A stretch of 64,000 nucleotides of DNA from Bacteroidales bacterium (GCA_003157015.1 PMIJ01000028.1:23242-87241); one strand, 5' to 3'. Shown: positions 1-7,648, counted from the first letter of the stretch. Notes: a model not told the origin generated them from the letters alone. Numbers and translations are program-made.

Positions 1-169
1 GGCTAAATATGAATAACCGCCGGTGCAACCATGTCTACTGTTCATACATTTCAACGGGGGTTATTTATATATATGGCTCTTTCAGAGCCTGTATTTTCTA
101 AATAACTATTAATTCTTAATCAAATCTTCACTTTTTCTGACTTTTTAGTTGTTTTTCTAAAAATTAAAT
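1..169. other. Upstream intergenic stretch, no gene seen
   Basis: I see no convincing coding frame here. A short inverted repeat (GGCTCT at 75-80 against AGAGCC at 84-89, three-base loop) is followed by a moderately T-rich run and could end transcription of a gene lying off the left edge. The rest is AT-rich. The promoter of the pheA leader begins near 149. Confidence 0.4.
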
Positions 170-177
170 TACTTTTG
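149..177 (+). promoter_or_regulatory. Candidate promoter of the pheA leader/operon
   Basis: TACTTTTG at 170-177 fits the Bacteroidota -7 element TAnnTTTG, and TTG at 149-151 lies 18 bases upstream, close to the expected spacing of about 19-21. Transcription would begin roughly 5-8 bases after 177, just ahead of the leader peptide ATG at 198. Position and element fit support it; it is not proven. Confidence 0.5.
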
Positions 178-197
178 TAAGCTCATAACGCAACCAA

Positions 198-263
198 ATG
201 AATATTGTATACAAATATTTTATCTCCTTTTTTTACTTCTATTTTTATTTTAAAAACAGATAG
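198..263 (+). CDS. pheL: Phe/Tyr-rich leader peptide of the pheA operon (attenuator)
   Basis: This is a 21-codon frame, ATG at 198 and TAG at 261-263, too short for ordinary gene calling. Residues 5-18 read YKYFISFFYFYFYF: six Phe and five Tyr among 21 residues. It lies directly downstream of a TAnnTTTG promoter element, upstream of a strong hairpin (301-333), and 87 bases before pheA, first gene of a Phe/Tyr biosynthesis operon. That is the architecture of ribosome-mediated attenuation: stalling on Phe or Tyr codons when charged tRNA is scarce would favour read-through. Its role is inferred from composition and position. The symbol follows the enterobacterial pheL by analogy, not homology. 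Confidence 0.85.
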   Translation: MNIVYKYFISFFYFYFYFKNR

Positions 264-312
264 GGGATTTTTGTATACAGATAATATTAATTATATGAAA
301 GCAAGGGTCCCT
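205..312 (+). promoter_or_regulatory. Alternative stems of the pheA attenuator
   Basis: Two mutually exclusive pairings can be drawn. Segment 1 (207-215, inside leader codons 4-6) pairs perfectly over nine bases with segment 2 (270-278), extendable by two pairs. Segment 2, taken as 263-272, can instead pair with 303-312, the 5' arm of the terminator (ten pairs, four of them G-U), which would block the terminator. A ribosome delayed near the start of the leader would mask segment 1 and free segment 2. The pairings are seen in the sequence; their function is inferred and no folding energies were computed. Confidence 0.55.
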
Positions 313-333
313 CAAAGGGGCCCTTGCTGTTTT
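301..333 (+). terminator. Attenuator terminator before pheA
   Basis: GCAAGGG (301-307) pairs with CCCTTGC (321-327), and the stem continues inward through one G-U and three G-C pairs to a five-base loop (312-316), giving 11 base pairs. TGTTTT follows at 328-333. It lies between the Phe/Tyr leader peptide and pheA, so it would terminate before the operon rather than after a gene. Confidence 0.75.
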
Positions 334-349
334 AACACTATTTGAGAAA

Positions 350-1180
350 ATGAAGATAGCTATACAGGGAGAAACAGGATGTTTTCATGAAGTGGCTGCC
401 AGGCAGTATTTCAGTTATGATGAAATAGATATAGTTCCATGTTCAACTTTCGATCTGGAACTTAATACGCTCAAAGATGGCGGGGCAGATTTTGCAGTTA
501 TGGCTATTGAAAATGCCAGGTCTGGCAGTATTCTGTACAATTATACTCTTCTCAGGGAATCAGGAATGAAGATCCTGGGAGAACATAATCTGCGCATAAA
601 ACAGAATTTAATGGCATTGCCCAATCAGAAAATAACAGACATAAGGGAGATACGGTCTCACCCAATCGCACTTGCCCAATGCATGACCTATCTTAACCAG
701 TTTCCGGAAATTAGGCTCATAGAGAGCGACGATACGGCGGGAAGCGCCAAACAGATAAGTGAAACTCAATTGAAAAATGTAGCGGCTATTGCTCCATCCC
801 ATGCAGCTGAGATATATGGCCTGGAAATATTGGCCCCCGGAATTGAGACATATAAACAGAATTACACAAGGTTCCTGGTTGTTGGAAACGAGGAGAAAGG
901 AAATACCAGAGGAAATAAAGTATCAATATGTTTCTCTACCGGTCATAAACCAGGGTCACTCGCGAAAGTTCTTGTTAAACTTGCAGAGCTTGAGATTAAT
1001 CTCTCGAAAATACAATCCGTACCAAGACTTAATGGCGAATGGGAATATATGTTCTACCTTGATCTGGAGTTAAATAAAAATACAAAATCTGATATAATAA
1101 AAAGAGTTCTGGATAAATACACCAGTAACCTTGAAGTATTAGGCGTTTATTTTAAAGGAGATATGCTATATGATAGTTAA
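350..1180 (+). CDS. pheA: Prephenate dehydratase with ACT domain
   Basis: Converts prephenate to phenylpyruvate, the committed step to phenylalanine, in the cytoplasm. At 276 residues it is a monofunctional dehydratase without an N-terminal chorismate mutase; the mutase is fused to DAHP synthase at 3406. The N-terminus (IAIQGETGCFHEVAA) matches the family start. The catalytic TRF triad lies near residues 173-175 (YTRFLVV). A C-terminal ACT domain begins near residue 190, with KPGSL around 200-204 in the GALV position; the ESRP-type motif is altered to SKIQSVP. The ACT domain suggests allosteric feedback by phenylalanine. Its end overlaps the next gene by 11 bases, implying translational coupling. 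A Phe/Tyr attenuator precedes it. Confidence 0.95.
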   Translation: MKIAIQGETGCFHEVAARQYFSYDEIDIVPCSTFDLELNTLKDGGADFAVMAIENARSGSILYNYTLLRESGMKILGEHNLRIKQNLMALPNQKITDIREIRSHPIALAQCMTYLNQFPEIRLIESDDTAGSAKQISETQLKNVAAIAPSHAAEIYGLEILAPGIETYKQNYTRFLVVGNEEKGNTRGNKVSICFSTGHKPGSLAKVLVKLAELEINLSKIQSVPRLNGEWEYMFYLDLELNKNTKSDIIKRVLDKYTSNLEVLGVYFKGDMLYDS

Positions 1181-2339
1181 ACCAGCTGACCGCACTGGAA
1201 ATGTGCAGGAATATTATTTTTCACAAAAACTCGCGCAGATTGACAGGATGCGCAGAGAAGGATCAGATGTCATAAATCTTGGTATAGGAAGCCCTGATCA
1301 ACCGCCATCGGGAAATACTATTTCTGCACTTATCGATGAAGCTAATAAGCCATCAGCACATGGTTATCAGAGCTATTCAGGAATACCCGCCTTGAGAAAA
1401 GCATTCTCCGAATGGTATGGCAAATACTTTCATGTTAAATTAAATCCAGACAACGAGATCCTTTTGTTAATGGGAAGCAAGGAGGGTATCATGCATATTA
1501 GTATGGCATTTGTTAACCCGGGAGATGAAGTTCTGATCCCTGATCCTGGATACCCGACATATTCATCAGTTACAAACCTTGTTGGTGGCATTGTAAGAAA
1601 ATATAACCTTACGGAAGAAAAAGGTTGGCTCCCCGACCTGGGATCGCTTGAAAAGACCAACTTAAGCAAAGTAAAACTGATGTGGGTCAATTATCCGCAT
1701 ATGCCAACAGGAGTCAAAGGATCGACTGACCTGTTTGAAAAGCTTGTGGCATTTTGCCGGAAACACAAGATTCTGCTCTGTAACGACAATCCATACAGTT
1801 TCATCCTGAACAACAAATATATCAGCTTGCTCGCAGTTGACGGAGCAAAAGATATTGCCCTGGAATTGAATTCATTAAGCAAATCCCATAATATGGCAGG
1901 GTGGCGGATTGGGATGGTTGCCGGTCAGAGTGATTATATCAAAACAATCTTGAAAGTTAAAAGCAATATGGATTCAGGAATGTTTTTAGCAATGCAGAAG
2001 GCAGCAGTTGAGGCACTTAATAATCATGAATCCTGGTATGGATTAATAAACAGTGTATACTCCAAACGTAGGAGAATTGTTGAGGAAATCATGGCACTTC
2101 TGAAATGTAGATACGACAAATCCCAGGTTGGTCTTTTTGTATGGGGATGTATTCCTGAAGAGATTAAGGACTGCGAATCCTGGATTGAGGACTTATTGAT
2201 GAAAACACTGGTATTTATTACTCCGGGATTTATTTTTGGAAAGAATGGAGAACGATATATCCGTATTTCGCTTTGTGCTACAGAAGAAAGACTGAATGAA
2301 GCCAGAAAAAGGATTGAGGGTTATCTCCTTCCCAAATAA
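1170..2339 (+). CDS. PLP-dependent aromatic/aspartate-type aminotransferase
   Basis: Class I/II fold-type I aminotransferase of 389 residues. The PLP-binding lysine is Lys238 in SLSKSHNMAGWRIG, and the family phosphate/pyridine regions are visible (GSKEGIMH, PDPGYPTY, NDNPYSF). Placed between pheA and tyrA and overlapping pheA by 11 bases, it most likely transaminates phenylpyruvate and 4-hydroxyphenylpyruvate to Phe and Tyr, or makes arogenate. The exact substrate cannot be read from sequence; the family also includes LL-diaminopimelate and aspartate aminotransferases. The same neighbours occur in other Bacteroidales, which supports an aromatic role. Confidence 0.85.
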   Translation: MIVKPADRTGNVQEYYFSQKLAQIDRMRREGSDVINLGIGSPDQPPSGNTISALIDEANKPSAHGYQSYSGIPALRKAFSEWYGKYFHVKLNPDNEILLLMGSKEGIMHISMAFVNPGDEVLIPDPGYPTYSSVTNLVGGIVRKYNLTEEKGWLPDLGSLEKTNLSKVKLMWVNYPHMPTGVKGSTDLFEKLVAFCRKHKILLCNDNPYSFILNNKYISLLAVDGAKDIALELNSLSKSHNMAGWRIGMVAGQSDYIKTILKVKSNMDSGMFLAMQKAAVEALNNHESWYGLINSVYSKRRRIVEEIMALLKCRYDKSQVGLFVWGCIPEEIKDCESWIEDLLMKTLVFITPGFIFGKNGERYIRISLCATEERLNEARKRIEGYLLPK

Positions 2340-2375
2340 CATAATAACCAGATAACTTAATGACAATTAAAGAAT

Positions 2376-3221
2376 ATGATAGTAACAGTTGTTGGAATAG
2401 GACTCATCGGAGGATCATTAATGGTAGATCTCCGCAAAAGGGCTTTTGCTGATAAAATAATAGGTGTTGACACAAATATGCATCACCAGAACATAGCTCT
2501 CCTTTGCGGGCTGGTTGATGAAAATGATACCCTGGAAAATGCCATCGATAAAAGCGATCTGATAATACTGTCTACACCTGTTAATGCTAATTGCAGGATG
2601 TTGCCTGGTATCCTCGATAGGATCGCAGGAACTTCCAAGGTCGTTACTGACATGGGTTCAACGAAAGGAAGCATTGCAAAAGCATCGGAAAAGCATCCCG
2701 CCAGAGGAAGATATGTTGCGGTGCATCCGATGGCCGGTACCGAATATTCAGGACCTCTTGCTGCCATAGGAAAGCTATTTGACTATAAAACTGCTATAAT
2801 CTGTGACAAAGAGCTCAGTGATGCTGATGCTCTCAATAAAGTTGAAAAAATGCTTGATCTGTTAAATATGCATAAAGTTTACATGAACTCAAGCGACCAT
2901 GATGTACATGTTGCATATATATCTCACATTTCACATATTACTTCTTTTTCTCTGGCATTGAGTGTTCTGGAAAAGGAGCATGAAGAACAAAACATACTTA
3001 CTCTTGCAGGTGGAGGTTTTGAAAGTACCGTCCGCCTTGCTAAAAGTAACGGCGATACATGGGCTCCTATCTTCCTTGAAAATTCACAATATATTTTAGA
3101 GGTAATGGATACTTATATCGAAAAAATGAATTTATTCAGAAAAATGATTACAGAAAAAGATCTTAATGGGTTGAAGGTACTGATGGAAGAGGCTAACAAA
3201 ATAAGAAAAATTTTGAACTGA
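2376..3221 (+). CDS. tyrA: Prephenate dehydrogenase
   Basis: Oxidatively decarboxylates prephenate to 4-hydroxyphenylpyruvate, the tyrosine branch. The N-terminal Rossmann motif is VVGIGLIGGS (residues 4-13), followed by the family motifs STPVN, TDMGSTKGSI and HPMAGTEYSGP, the last two lining the cofactor/prephenate site. The C-terminal helical part has SHDVHVAYISHISH-type residues of the catalytic and dimer region. It has 281 residues, the normal length for the monofunctional enzyme without an ACT domain. It lies 36 bases after the aminotransferase and shares the operon and its leader attenuator. Confidence 0.93.
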   Translation: MIVTVVGIGLIGGSLMVDLRKRAFADKIIGVDTNMHHQNIALLCGLVDENDTLENAIDKSDLIILSTPVNANCRMLPGILDRIAGTSKVVTDMGSTKGSIAKASEKHPARGRYVAVHPMAGTEYSGPLAAIGKLFDYKTAIICDKELSDADALNKVEKMLDLLNMHKVYMNSSDHDVHVAYISHISHITSFSLALSVLEKEHEEQNILTLAGGGFESTVRLAKSNGDTWAPIFLENSQYILEVMDTYIEKMNLFRKMITEKDLNGLKVLMEEANKIRKILN

Positions 3222-3233
3222 TATGATTCTTTT

Positions 3234-3337
3234 TGACCACAAAGCACTCAAAGAAGGCACAAAGCACTCAAAGATAGTATTTTGGTCCTAAGTTCTTTGT
3301 GATCTTTGCGTTGACTTTTTATGATCTTTGTGGTTAA
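3234..3337. repeat. Intergenic palindromic repeat, CACAAAG/CTTTGTG family (copy A1)
   Basis: The left arm carries ACCACAAAG and repeated CACAAAGCACTCAAAG. The right arm carries TTCTTTGTGATCTTTGCG and ends CTTTGTGGT, the reverse complement of the left end. It fills most of the tyrA-aroF gap. Relatives in this window are at 17791, 33296, 36821, 37440, 41967 and 57397. It has no coding potential. Confidence 0.7.
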
Positions 3338-3405
3338 TGTATTTCATTATTCAACAGGTTTAGATCATAAAAGAATAAGTAAAATAAAAACATATATTAA
3401 AAAAA

Positions 3406-4521
3406 ATGGAATTAAAACTTAAGAATTCCCTCATTAAAGACTGGAAAGGATATAAGGGCAGGCCTTTTCTGATTTCCGGTCCCTGCAGCGCCGAAACTGA
3501 GGAACAGGTGATGGAGACTGCTGAGCAATTGGCTCAGATAAAAGAGGTCAGTTTGTTTCGCGCCGGAATATGGAAACCCAGAACACGCCCAAATTCCTTT
3601 GAAGGGGTGGGTACTGAAGGGTTAAAATGGCTGAGAAGAGTGAAGCAGGAAACCGGTCTCCTGGTAGGTACTGAAGTGGCAAACGAAAAACATGTCTATG
3701 AGGCCTTAAAATATGGCATTGATATGCTCTGGATAGGCGCCAGAACGTCCGTAAATCCCTTCACAGTACAGGAGATCTCCGACGCCTTGAACGGTGTTGA
3801 TGTTATGGTATTGGTAAAGAACCCGATTAACCCCGATATCGAACTATGGATCGGTGCAATAGAACGTATTGCCAGGGCAGGTATTACACGGATAGGCGCT
3901 ATTCATCGCGGTTTCTCGTCATATGAAAAAACATTGTACCGTAATCAGCCTAACTGGCAATTACCAATCGAACTCAGGAGAAGAATCCCTGACCTTCCGA
4001 TAATTTGTGACCCAAGCCACATAGGCGGAGCCCGGCAGTTTCTTCATGAGATTTCCCAGAAGGCAATGGATCTTAATTTCGACGGGTTAATGCTCGAATC
4101 ACATATAGATCCTTCAAAGGCTTTAAGCGATGCTGCCCAGCAGCTTACGCCAAACGATCTTAAGGAACTTCTGAGCAGACTTATTCTTCGCAACCCGAGT
4201 ACCTCTGATCCCAGATTACTTGATGTTCTTGGCGAATTAAGACAACAGATAGATGTTTATGATGATCATCTTCTCGATCTTATGGAAAAAAGAATGAAAG
4301 TTGCAGAAACTATCGGCCGTTATAAAAAGGAAAATAATATCACTATCTTGCAGACGACCCGATGGGATGAAATTATTAATAAAGTCCTCATTAAAGGTCT
4401 TGCAAAAGGACTTAGCACCGAGTTGATTGATACTATTTTCAGAGCAATTCACCAGGAGTCTATCAACCATCAGATGAAGGTAATGAATAATGGAGTCAAA
4501 GATCGTATTGAAGAAAAGTAA
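3406..4521 (+). CDS. aroF: Bifunctional DAHP synthase / chorismate mutase
   Basis: Residues 1 to about 265 form a class I-beta DAHP synthase (condenses phosphoenolpyruvate and erythrose 4-phosphate). Key motifs are SGPCSAE, FRAGIWKPRTRPNSFEGVG (PEP and metal site), GARTSVNP and CDPSHIGG. Residues about 275-360 form an all-helical AroQ chorismate mutase (LRQQIDVYDDHLLDLMEKRM, then GRYKKE and the helix ending FRAIHQESI). The fusion joins first and branch-point steps, so the mutase part may serve as regulatory sensor for prephenate, as known for related fusions. Total length is 371 residues. It is preceded by an intergenic repeat but probably belongs to the pheA unit. The symbol is by function; aroG is used in some annotations. 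Confidence 0.93.
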   Translation: MELKLKNSLIKDWKGYKGRPFLISGPCSAETEEQVMETAEQLAQIKEVSLFRAGIWKPRTRPNSFEGVGTEGLKWLRRVKQETGLLVGTEVANEKHVYEALKYGIDMLWIGARTSVNPFTVQEISDALNGVDVMVLVKNPINPDIELWIGAIERIARAGITRIGAIHRGFSSYEKTLYRNQPNWQLPIELRRRIPDLPIICDPSHIGGARQFLHEISQKAMDLNFDGLMLESHIDPSKALSDAAQQLTPNDLKELLSRLILRNPSTSDPRLLDVLGELRQQIDVYDDHLLDLMEKRMKVAETIGRYKKENNITILQTTRWDEIINKVLIKGLAKGLSTELIDTIFRAIHQESINHQMKVMNNGVKDRIEEK

Positions 4522-4530
4522 TTCATATTA

Positions 4531-4618
4531 ACCCCGTTCCTTACCTTCCCTCACAGGGGAAGGAGTTGAGCACAATCATTTCCTCCTTGGGGGAAACTGG
4601 GAAGAAGGTAAAAAGATT
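4531..4618. repeat. Intergenic palindromic repeat, C-run/G-run family (copy B1)
   Basis: It starts with CCTTACCTTCCCTCACAGGGGAAGG and ends with CCTTGGGGGAAACTGGGAAGAAGGTAAAAAG; the ends are inverted (TTACCTTCC against GAAGAAGGTAA). Copy B5 at 39382 ends almost identically (GGAAGAGGTAAAAAGATTTA), so these belong to one family. It occupies the aroF-aroA gap. Confidence 0.65.
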
Positions 4619-4635
4619 TAATAACGAAAGAAGAT

Positions 4636-5886
4636 ATGGAAAGATATTTAGAACCGTCTGTAATTAAAGGAACTGTAAAGGCTCCATCTTCAAAAAGCAT
4701 GACCCAGCGAGCAATAGCTGCTGCGTTACTGGCTGACGGTCAGAGTATAATCCATAATCCTTCATATTGCGACGATTCACTGGCGGCAATGAGCATTGCA
4801 GTCGGATTGGGTGCCAGGGTTGAACCTCAGGTTAACGAACTAAAGATAAATGGTTCTGCCATACTGAAAGAGCCCAAGCTTAATTGCGGTGAATCGGGCC
4901 TTGCAATCCGTATGTTTTCCCCTATTGCTGCCTTATATCCTGCTGAAATTACTATGGTTGGAGCAAATTCTCTTAAAAAGAGACCTATGTTCATGATTGA
5001 AGAAGCTTTAAATCAGCTTGGAGTTAAATGTACAAGCTCTGGCGGCTTTCTTCCCCTTGCAATCCGTGGACCCCTAGCGGGTGGAAAATGTGAAATAGAC
5101 GGGTCAGTAAGCAGCCAGTTGTTAACCGGCTTGCTCATGGCTCTCCCACTTGCTTCAGGGAACTCTGAAATCAGGGTAAATAACCTTAAGAGCAAACCCT
5201 ATATCGATATGACCATCCAACTGCTGAATTCTTTCGGAATAATAGTTGAAAATTCAGGTTACAGTTTGTTCCGTATCAGGGGAAATCAGAAATATACGCC
5301 TCACAGCTATACGGTTGAGGGCGACTGGAGCGGAGGAGCCTTTCTTCTTGTGGCAGGCGCCATTAATGGTCAGCTGTGTATTAAGGGACTTAAGCCCGAC
5401 AGTTTGCAGAGCGACATGTCAATAATTAACCCGTTAAAGAAAGCCGGTGCGCAAATGAATATTACTGATCAACAGATTGAGATATCCCGATCTGATTTAA
5501 AAGCTTTTGAATTTGATGCCACAGAATCGCCGGATCTGTTTCCTCCTCTCGTTGCACTTGCATCATATTGTGAAGGAGTGTCAGCCATAAAAGGAGTATC
5601 CAGATTAATTTATAAGGAGAGTGACCGGGCCAAAACCCTTAAGGAGGAGTTTGGAAAAATGAATATCAAGATTGAAATACATGATGATCATATGCATGTT
5701 ACCGGAGGGAAACCACTCAGTGCCAGAGTAGAATCGCATGATGACCACCGCATTGCTATGGCTCTCGCAGTCGCGTCCCTCAAAGCTTCAGGAAAAGTCT
5801 CAATCAGGGACTCGCAATGCGTTGCAAAATCTTATCCTGGTTTCTTTGATGATTTAAAACATCTTGGCGCTTCTGTTCATGAATGA
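4636..5886 (+). CDS. aroA: 3-phosphoshikimate 1-carboxyvinyltransferase (EPSP synthase)
   Basis: Transfers the enolpyruvyl group of PEP to shikimate 3-phosphate, the penultimate step to chorismate. Residues 17-33 (APSSKSMTQRAIAAALL) carry the PSSKS substrate-binding loop. The usual GNAGTxxRP segment is replaced by GESGLAIRMF near residues 83-92. Further motifs are DGSVSSQLLTGLL, EGDWSGGAFLL, KESDRAKTLKEEF and the C-terminal HDDHRIAMALAVA. It has 416 residues, normal for the family. It probably shares the upstream transcription unit. The altered PEP-loop motif is the main oddity and recurs, as I recall, in other Bacteroidetes. Confidence 0.92.
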   Translation: MERYLEPSVIKGTVKAPSSKSMTQRAIAAALLADGQSIIHNPSYCDDSLAAMSIAVGLGARVEPQVNELKINGSAILKEPKLNCGESGLAIRMFSPIAALYPAEITMVGANSLKKRPMFMIEEALNQLGVKCTSSGGFLPLAIRGPLAGGKCEIDGSVSSQLLTGLLMALPLASGNSEIRVNNLKSKPYIDMTIQLLNSFGIIVENSGYSLFRIRGNQKYTPHSYTVEGDWSGGAFLLVAGAINGQLCIKGLKPDSLQSDMSIINPLKKAGAQMNITDQQIEISRSDLKAFEFDATESPDLFPPLVALASYCEGVSAIKGVSRLIYKESDRAKTLKEEFGKMNIKIEIHDDHMHVTGGKPLSARVESHDDHRIAMALAVASLKASGKVSIRDSQCVAKSYPGFFDDLKHLGASVHE

Positions 5887-5964
5887 TAAGCAGGATGGCT
5901 GAATTTAAATCGCTTTGGTTATTATTCAGGAAGTTTTATTGAAATATTTAAAAAAAATTGATTT

Positions 5965-5997
5965 TTTGGTGATATTTTAAATTTTTGATTATTTTTG
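5965..5997 (+). promoter_or_regulatory. Candidate promoter of the Trp leader/trpB
   Basis: TTTG at 5965-5968 and TATTTTTG at 5990-5997, separated by 21 bases, fit the Bacteroidota TTTG/TAnnTTTG promoter. The predicted start point, near 6003, nearly coincides with the first leader ATG (6003). The leader would then be leaderless or begin at its second ATG (6015). Confidence 0.5.
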
Positions 5998-6002
5998 GTG
6001 TC

Positions 6003-6077
6003 ATGAAAAAACAGATGTTTTATATTTGGTCGTGGCGTAGCTTATCCGATTCAGCTGTGAAACAAGCCATTATATAA
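6003..6077 (+). CDS. trpL: Trp leader peptide (attenuator) before trpB
   Basis: A 24-codon frame, ATG 6003 and TAA 6075-6077, contains two near-adjacent Trp codons (TGG at 6027-6029 and 6033-6035) in the segment MFYIWSWRS. Two Trp codons in so short a peptide, followed 24 bases later by a perfect intrinsic terminator and then trpB, is the signature of Trp attenuation. Translation may also start at the second ATG (6015), which keeps both Trp codons. The symbol is by functional analogy. Confidence 0.85.
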   Translation: MKKQMFYIWSWRSLSDSAVKQAII

Positions 6078-6111
6078 CATTTATAAAATATATATTTATA
6101 GAGGCACACTG
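6036..6111 (+). promoter_or_regulatory. Alternative stems of the trpB attenuator
   Basis: Segment 1 (6036-6042), immediately after the second Trp codon, pairs over seven bases with segment 2 (6053-6059), two pairs being G-U. Segment 2 (6052-6059, one bulged C) can instead pair with 6105-6111 in the 5' arm of the terminator. A ribosome stalled at the Trp codons would cover segment 1 and allow the second pairing, so transcription would continue. This is the classical trp layout; pairings were drawn by eye and energies not computed. Confidence 0.6.
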
Positions 6112-6130
6112 TTCACAGTGTGCCTTTTTT
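6102..6130 (+). terminator. Attenuator terminator before trpB
   Basis: AGGCACACTG (6102-6111) is perfectly complementary to CAGTGTGCCT (6116-6125), loop TTCA, followed by five Ts (6126-6130). It is a textbook intrinsic terminator, placed 38 bases upstream of the trpB start and downstream of a Trp leader peptide. Confidence 0.88.
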
Positions 6131-6167
6131 GTTTAAAATTTTTAACTAACATTAATATTTAACAATT

Positions 6168-7529
6168 ATGGAAAAGATCAGAAAAATCACTTTAAGTGAA
6201 AGCGAAATGCCAAGGCAATGGTATAATATCCAGGCAGATATGCCTAACAAGCCAATGCCTCCATTGAACCCGGCTACGAAACAACCGATTGGACCTCAGG
6301 ACCTTGCCGCAGTTTTTCCCATGGAGCTTATTAAACAGGAAGTTTCCTCAGAAAGGTATATTGATATTCCTGATGAAGTACTTGACCTCTATGCAACTTT
6401 TCGTCCTTCTCCTATATTCAGGGCATATAACCTTGAAAAGGCGCTTGGTACAAAAAGTAAAATCTATTACAAATATGAAGGTGGCAATTATTCAGGATCT
6501 CATAAAGCCAATACTGCAATTCCACAGGCATATTACAACAAAATGGAAGGAATAAAAAGAATTACTACCGAAACCGGAGCCGGACAGTGGGGAAGTGCAA
6601 TGAGTTTCGCGTGTCACCATTTCGGAATTGAACTACTTGTTTTTATGGTAAAAGTCAGCTATGACCAGAAACCCGGTCGTAAGCTCCTGATGAACACCTA
6701 TAATGCAAAGGTAGTTGCTTCTCCAAGCACTATGACCGCAGCCGGAAGAAGAGTTCTTGAACTTGACCCTGATTCACCGGGAAGCCTGGGTATAGCTATT
6801 TCTGAAGCTATGGAAGTAGCAATACAGGATCCATACACTAAATATTCCCTTGGAAGCGTTCTCAACCATGTTATGCTTCACCAGACAATTATAGGCCAGG
6901 AAGCACTTCTTCAAATGGAAAAAGCAGGCGATTATCCCGATGTTGTGATAGGTTGTTTCGGGGGAGGTTCAAACTTCTCAGGAATAGCATTTCCGTTCCT
7001 TCGCGAGCGGTTGCTTAATGGAAAAAACATCAGGCTGCTGACTGTTGAGCCCTCTTCCTGCCCTAAACTTACAAAAGGGAAATTTATGTACGACTTCGGC
7101 GATTCGGCCGGAATGACTCCTCTCCTTCCGATGTACACCCTCGGGCATAATTTTATACCTGCCAAAATACATGCAGGCGGATTACGCTATCATGGCGCAG
7201 GAGTGCTGGTCAGTCAGCTTCTCAAAGACGGATTTATTGAAGCAAGAGCAAAGATGCAGAGAGAGTGCTTCGAAGCCGGTGTCCTCTTTGCAAGGGCTGA
7301 AGGTATTTTACCTGCTCCGGAATCTACATATGCCATTGCCGGCGCTCTGGATGAAGCTAGAAGAGCTGATCTTGAAGGTGTCTCAAAAACGATACTCTTT
7401 AATCTCAGCGGCCATGGTCATTTCGATATTTCTGCCTATGAAAAATATTTCGAAAATAATCTTCCAGATCATGAAATGACAAGCATGGAGGTAGATGAAG
7501 CGATAGCTAAAATTAATATCCCGGGTTGA
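6168..7529 (+). CDS. trpB: Tryptophan synthase beta chain, TrpB2 type
   Basis: PLP enzyme that joins indole and serine to give tryptophan. The PLP lysine lies in GSHKANTA (near residue 112), followed by ETGAGQWGSA and the phosphate-cradle motif GCFGGGSNFSG. The length of 453 residues and the N-terminal extension (MPPLNPATKQPIGPQDLAAVFP) mark the TrpB2 group rather than the roughly 400-residue TrpB1 that pairs with TrpA. No trpA or other trp gene is nearby, so it may salvage free indole or act with a distant TrpA. A Trp-codon leader peptide and terminator control it, direct evidence that tryptophan supply matters for its expression. Confidence 0.93.
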   Translation: MEKIRKITLSESEMPRQWYNIQADMPNKPMPPLNPATKQPIGPQDLAAVFPMELIKQEVSSERYIDIPDEVLDLYATFRPSPIFRAYNLEKALGTKSKIYYKYEGGNYSGSHKANTAIPQAYYNKMEGIKRITTETGAGQWGSAMSFACHHFGIELLVFMVKVSYDQKPGRKLLMNTYNAKVVASPSTMTAAGRRVLELDPDSPGSLGIAISEAMEVAIQDPYTKYSLGSVLNHVMLHQTIIGQEALLQMEKAGDYPDVVIGCFGGGSNFSGIAFPFLRERLLNGKNIRLLTVEPSSCPKLTKGKFMYDFGDSAGMTPLLPMYTLGHNFIPAKIHAGGLRYHGAGVLVSQLLKDGFIEARAKMQRECFEAGVLFARAEGILPAPESTYAIAGALDEARRADLEGVSKTILFNLSGHGHFDISAYEKYFENNLPDHEMTSMEVDEAIAKINIPG

Positions 7530-7627
7530 CCTCTCCCTAAATCCCTCTCCCAGGGGGGAGGGACTTAATAAGAAGGTTATCTTCTGCTCCCCTTCTCTCC
7601 TGGGAGAAGGGGCTGAGGGATGAGGTT
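7528..7627. repeat. Intergenic palindromic repeat, C-run/G-run family (copy B2)
   Basis: It begins CCTCTCCCTAAATCCCTCTCC, then CAGGGGGGAGGGACTTA, and ends with CCCCTTCTCTCCTGGGAGAAGGGGCTGAGGGATGAGG. The outer arms are inverted (ACCTCTCCCT against AGGGATGAGGT). It lies between the convergent genes trpB and the NIPSNAP protein, where its hairpins might also end transcription. Confidence 0.7.
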
Positions 7628-7648
7628 AAAACATAAAGAGATGAAACA

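Noticed and set aside
75..97. A second attenuator hairpin in the pheA leader
   Set aside because: The six-base stem lies upstream of the promoter element at 170-177, so it would not be on the leader RNA; it fits better as the end of a gene to the left.
3222..3405. An attenuator leader peptide before the DAHP synthase gene
   Set aside because: No short frame enriched in aromatic codons is present; the hairpin there is a copy of the dispersed CACAAAG repeat.
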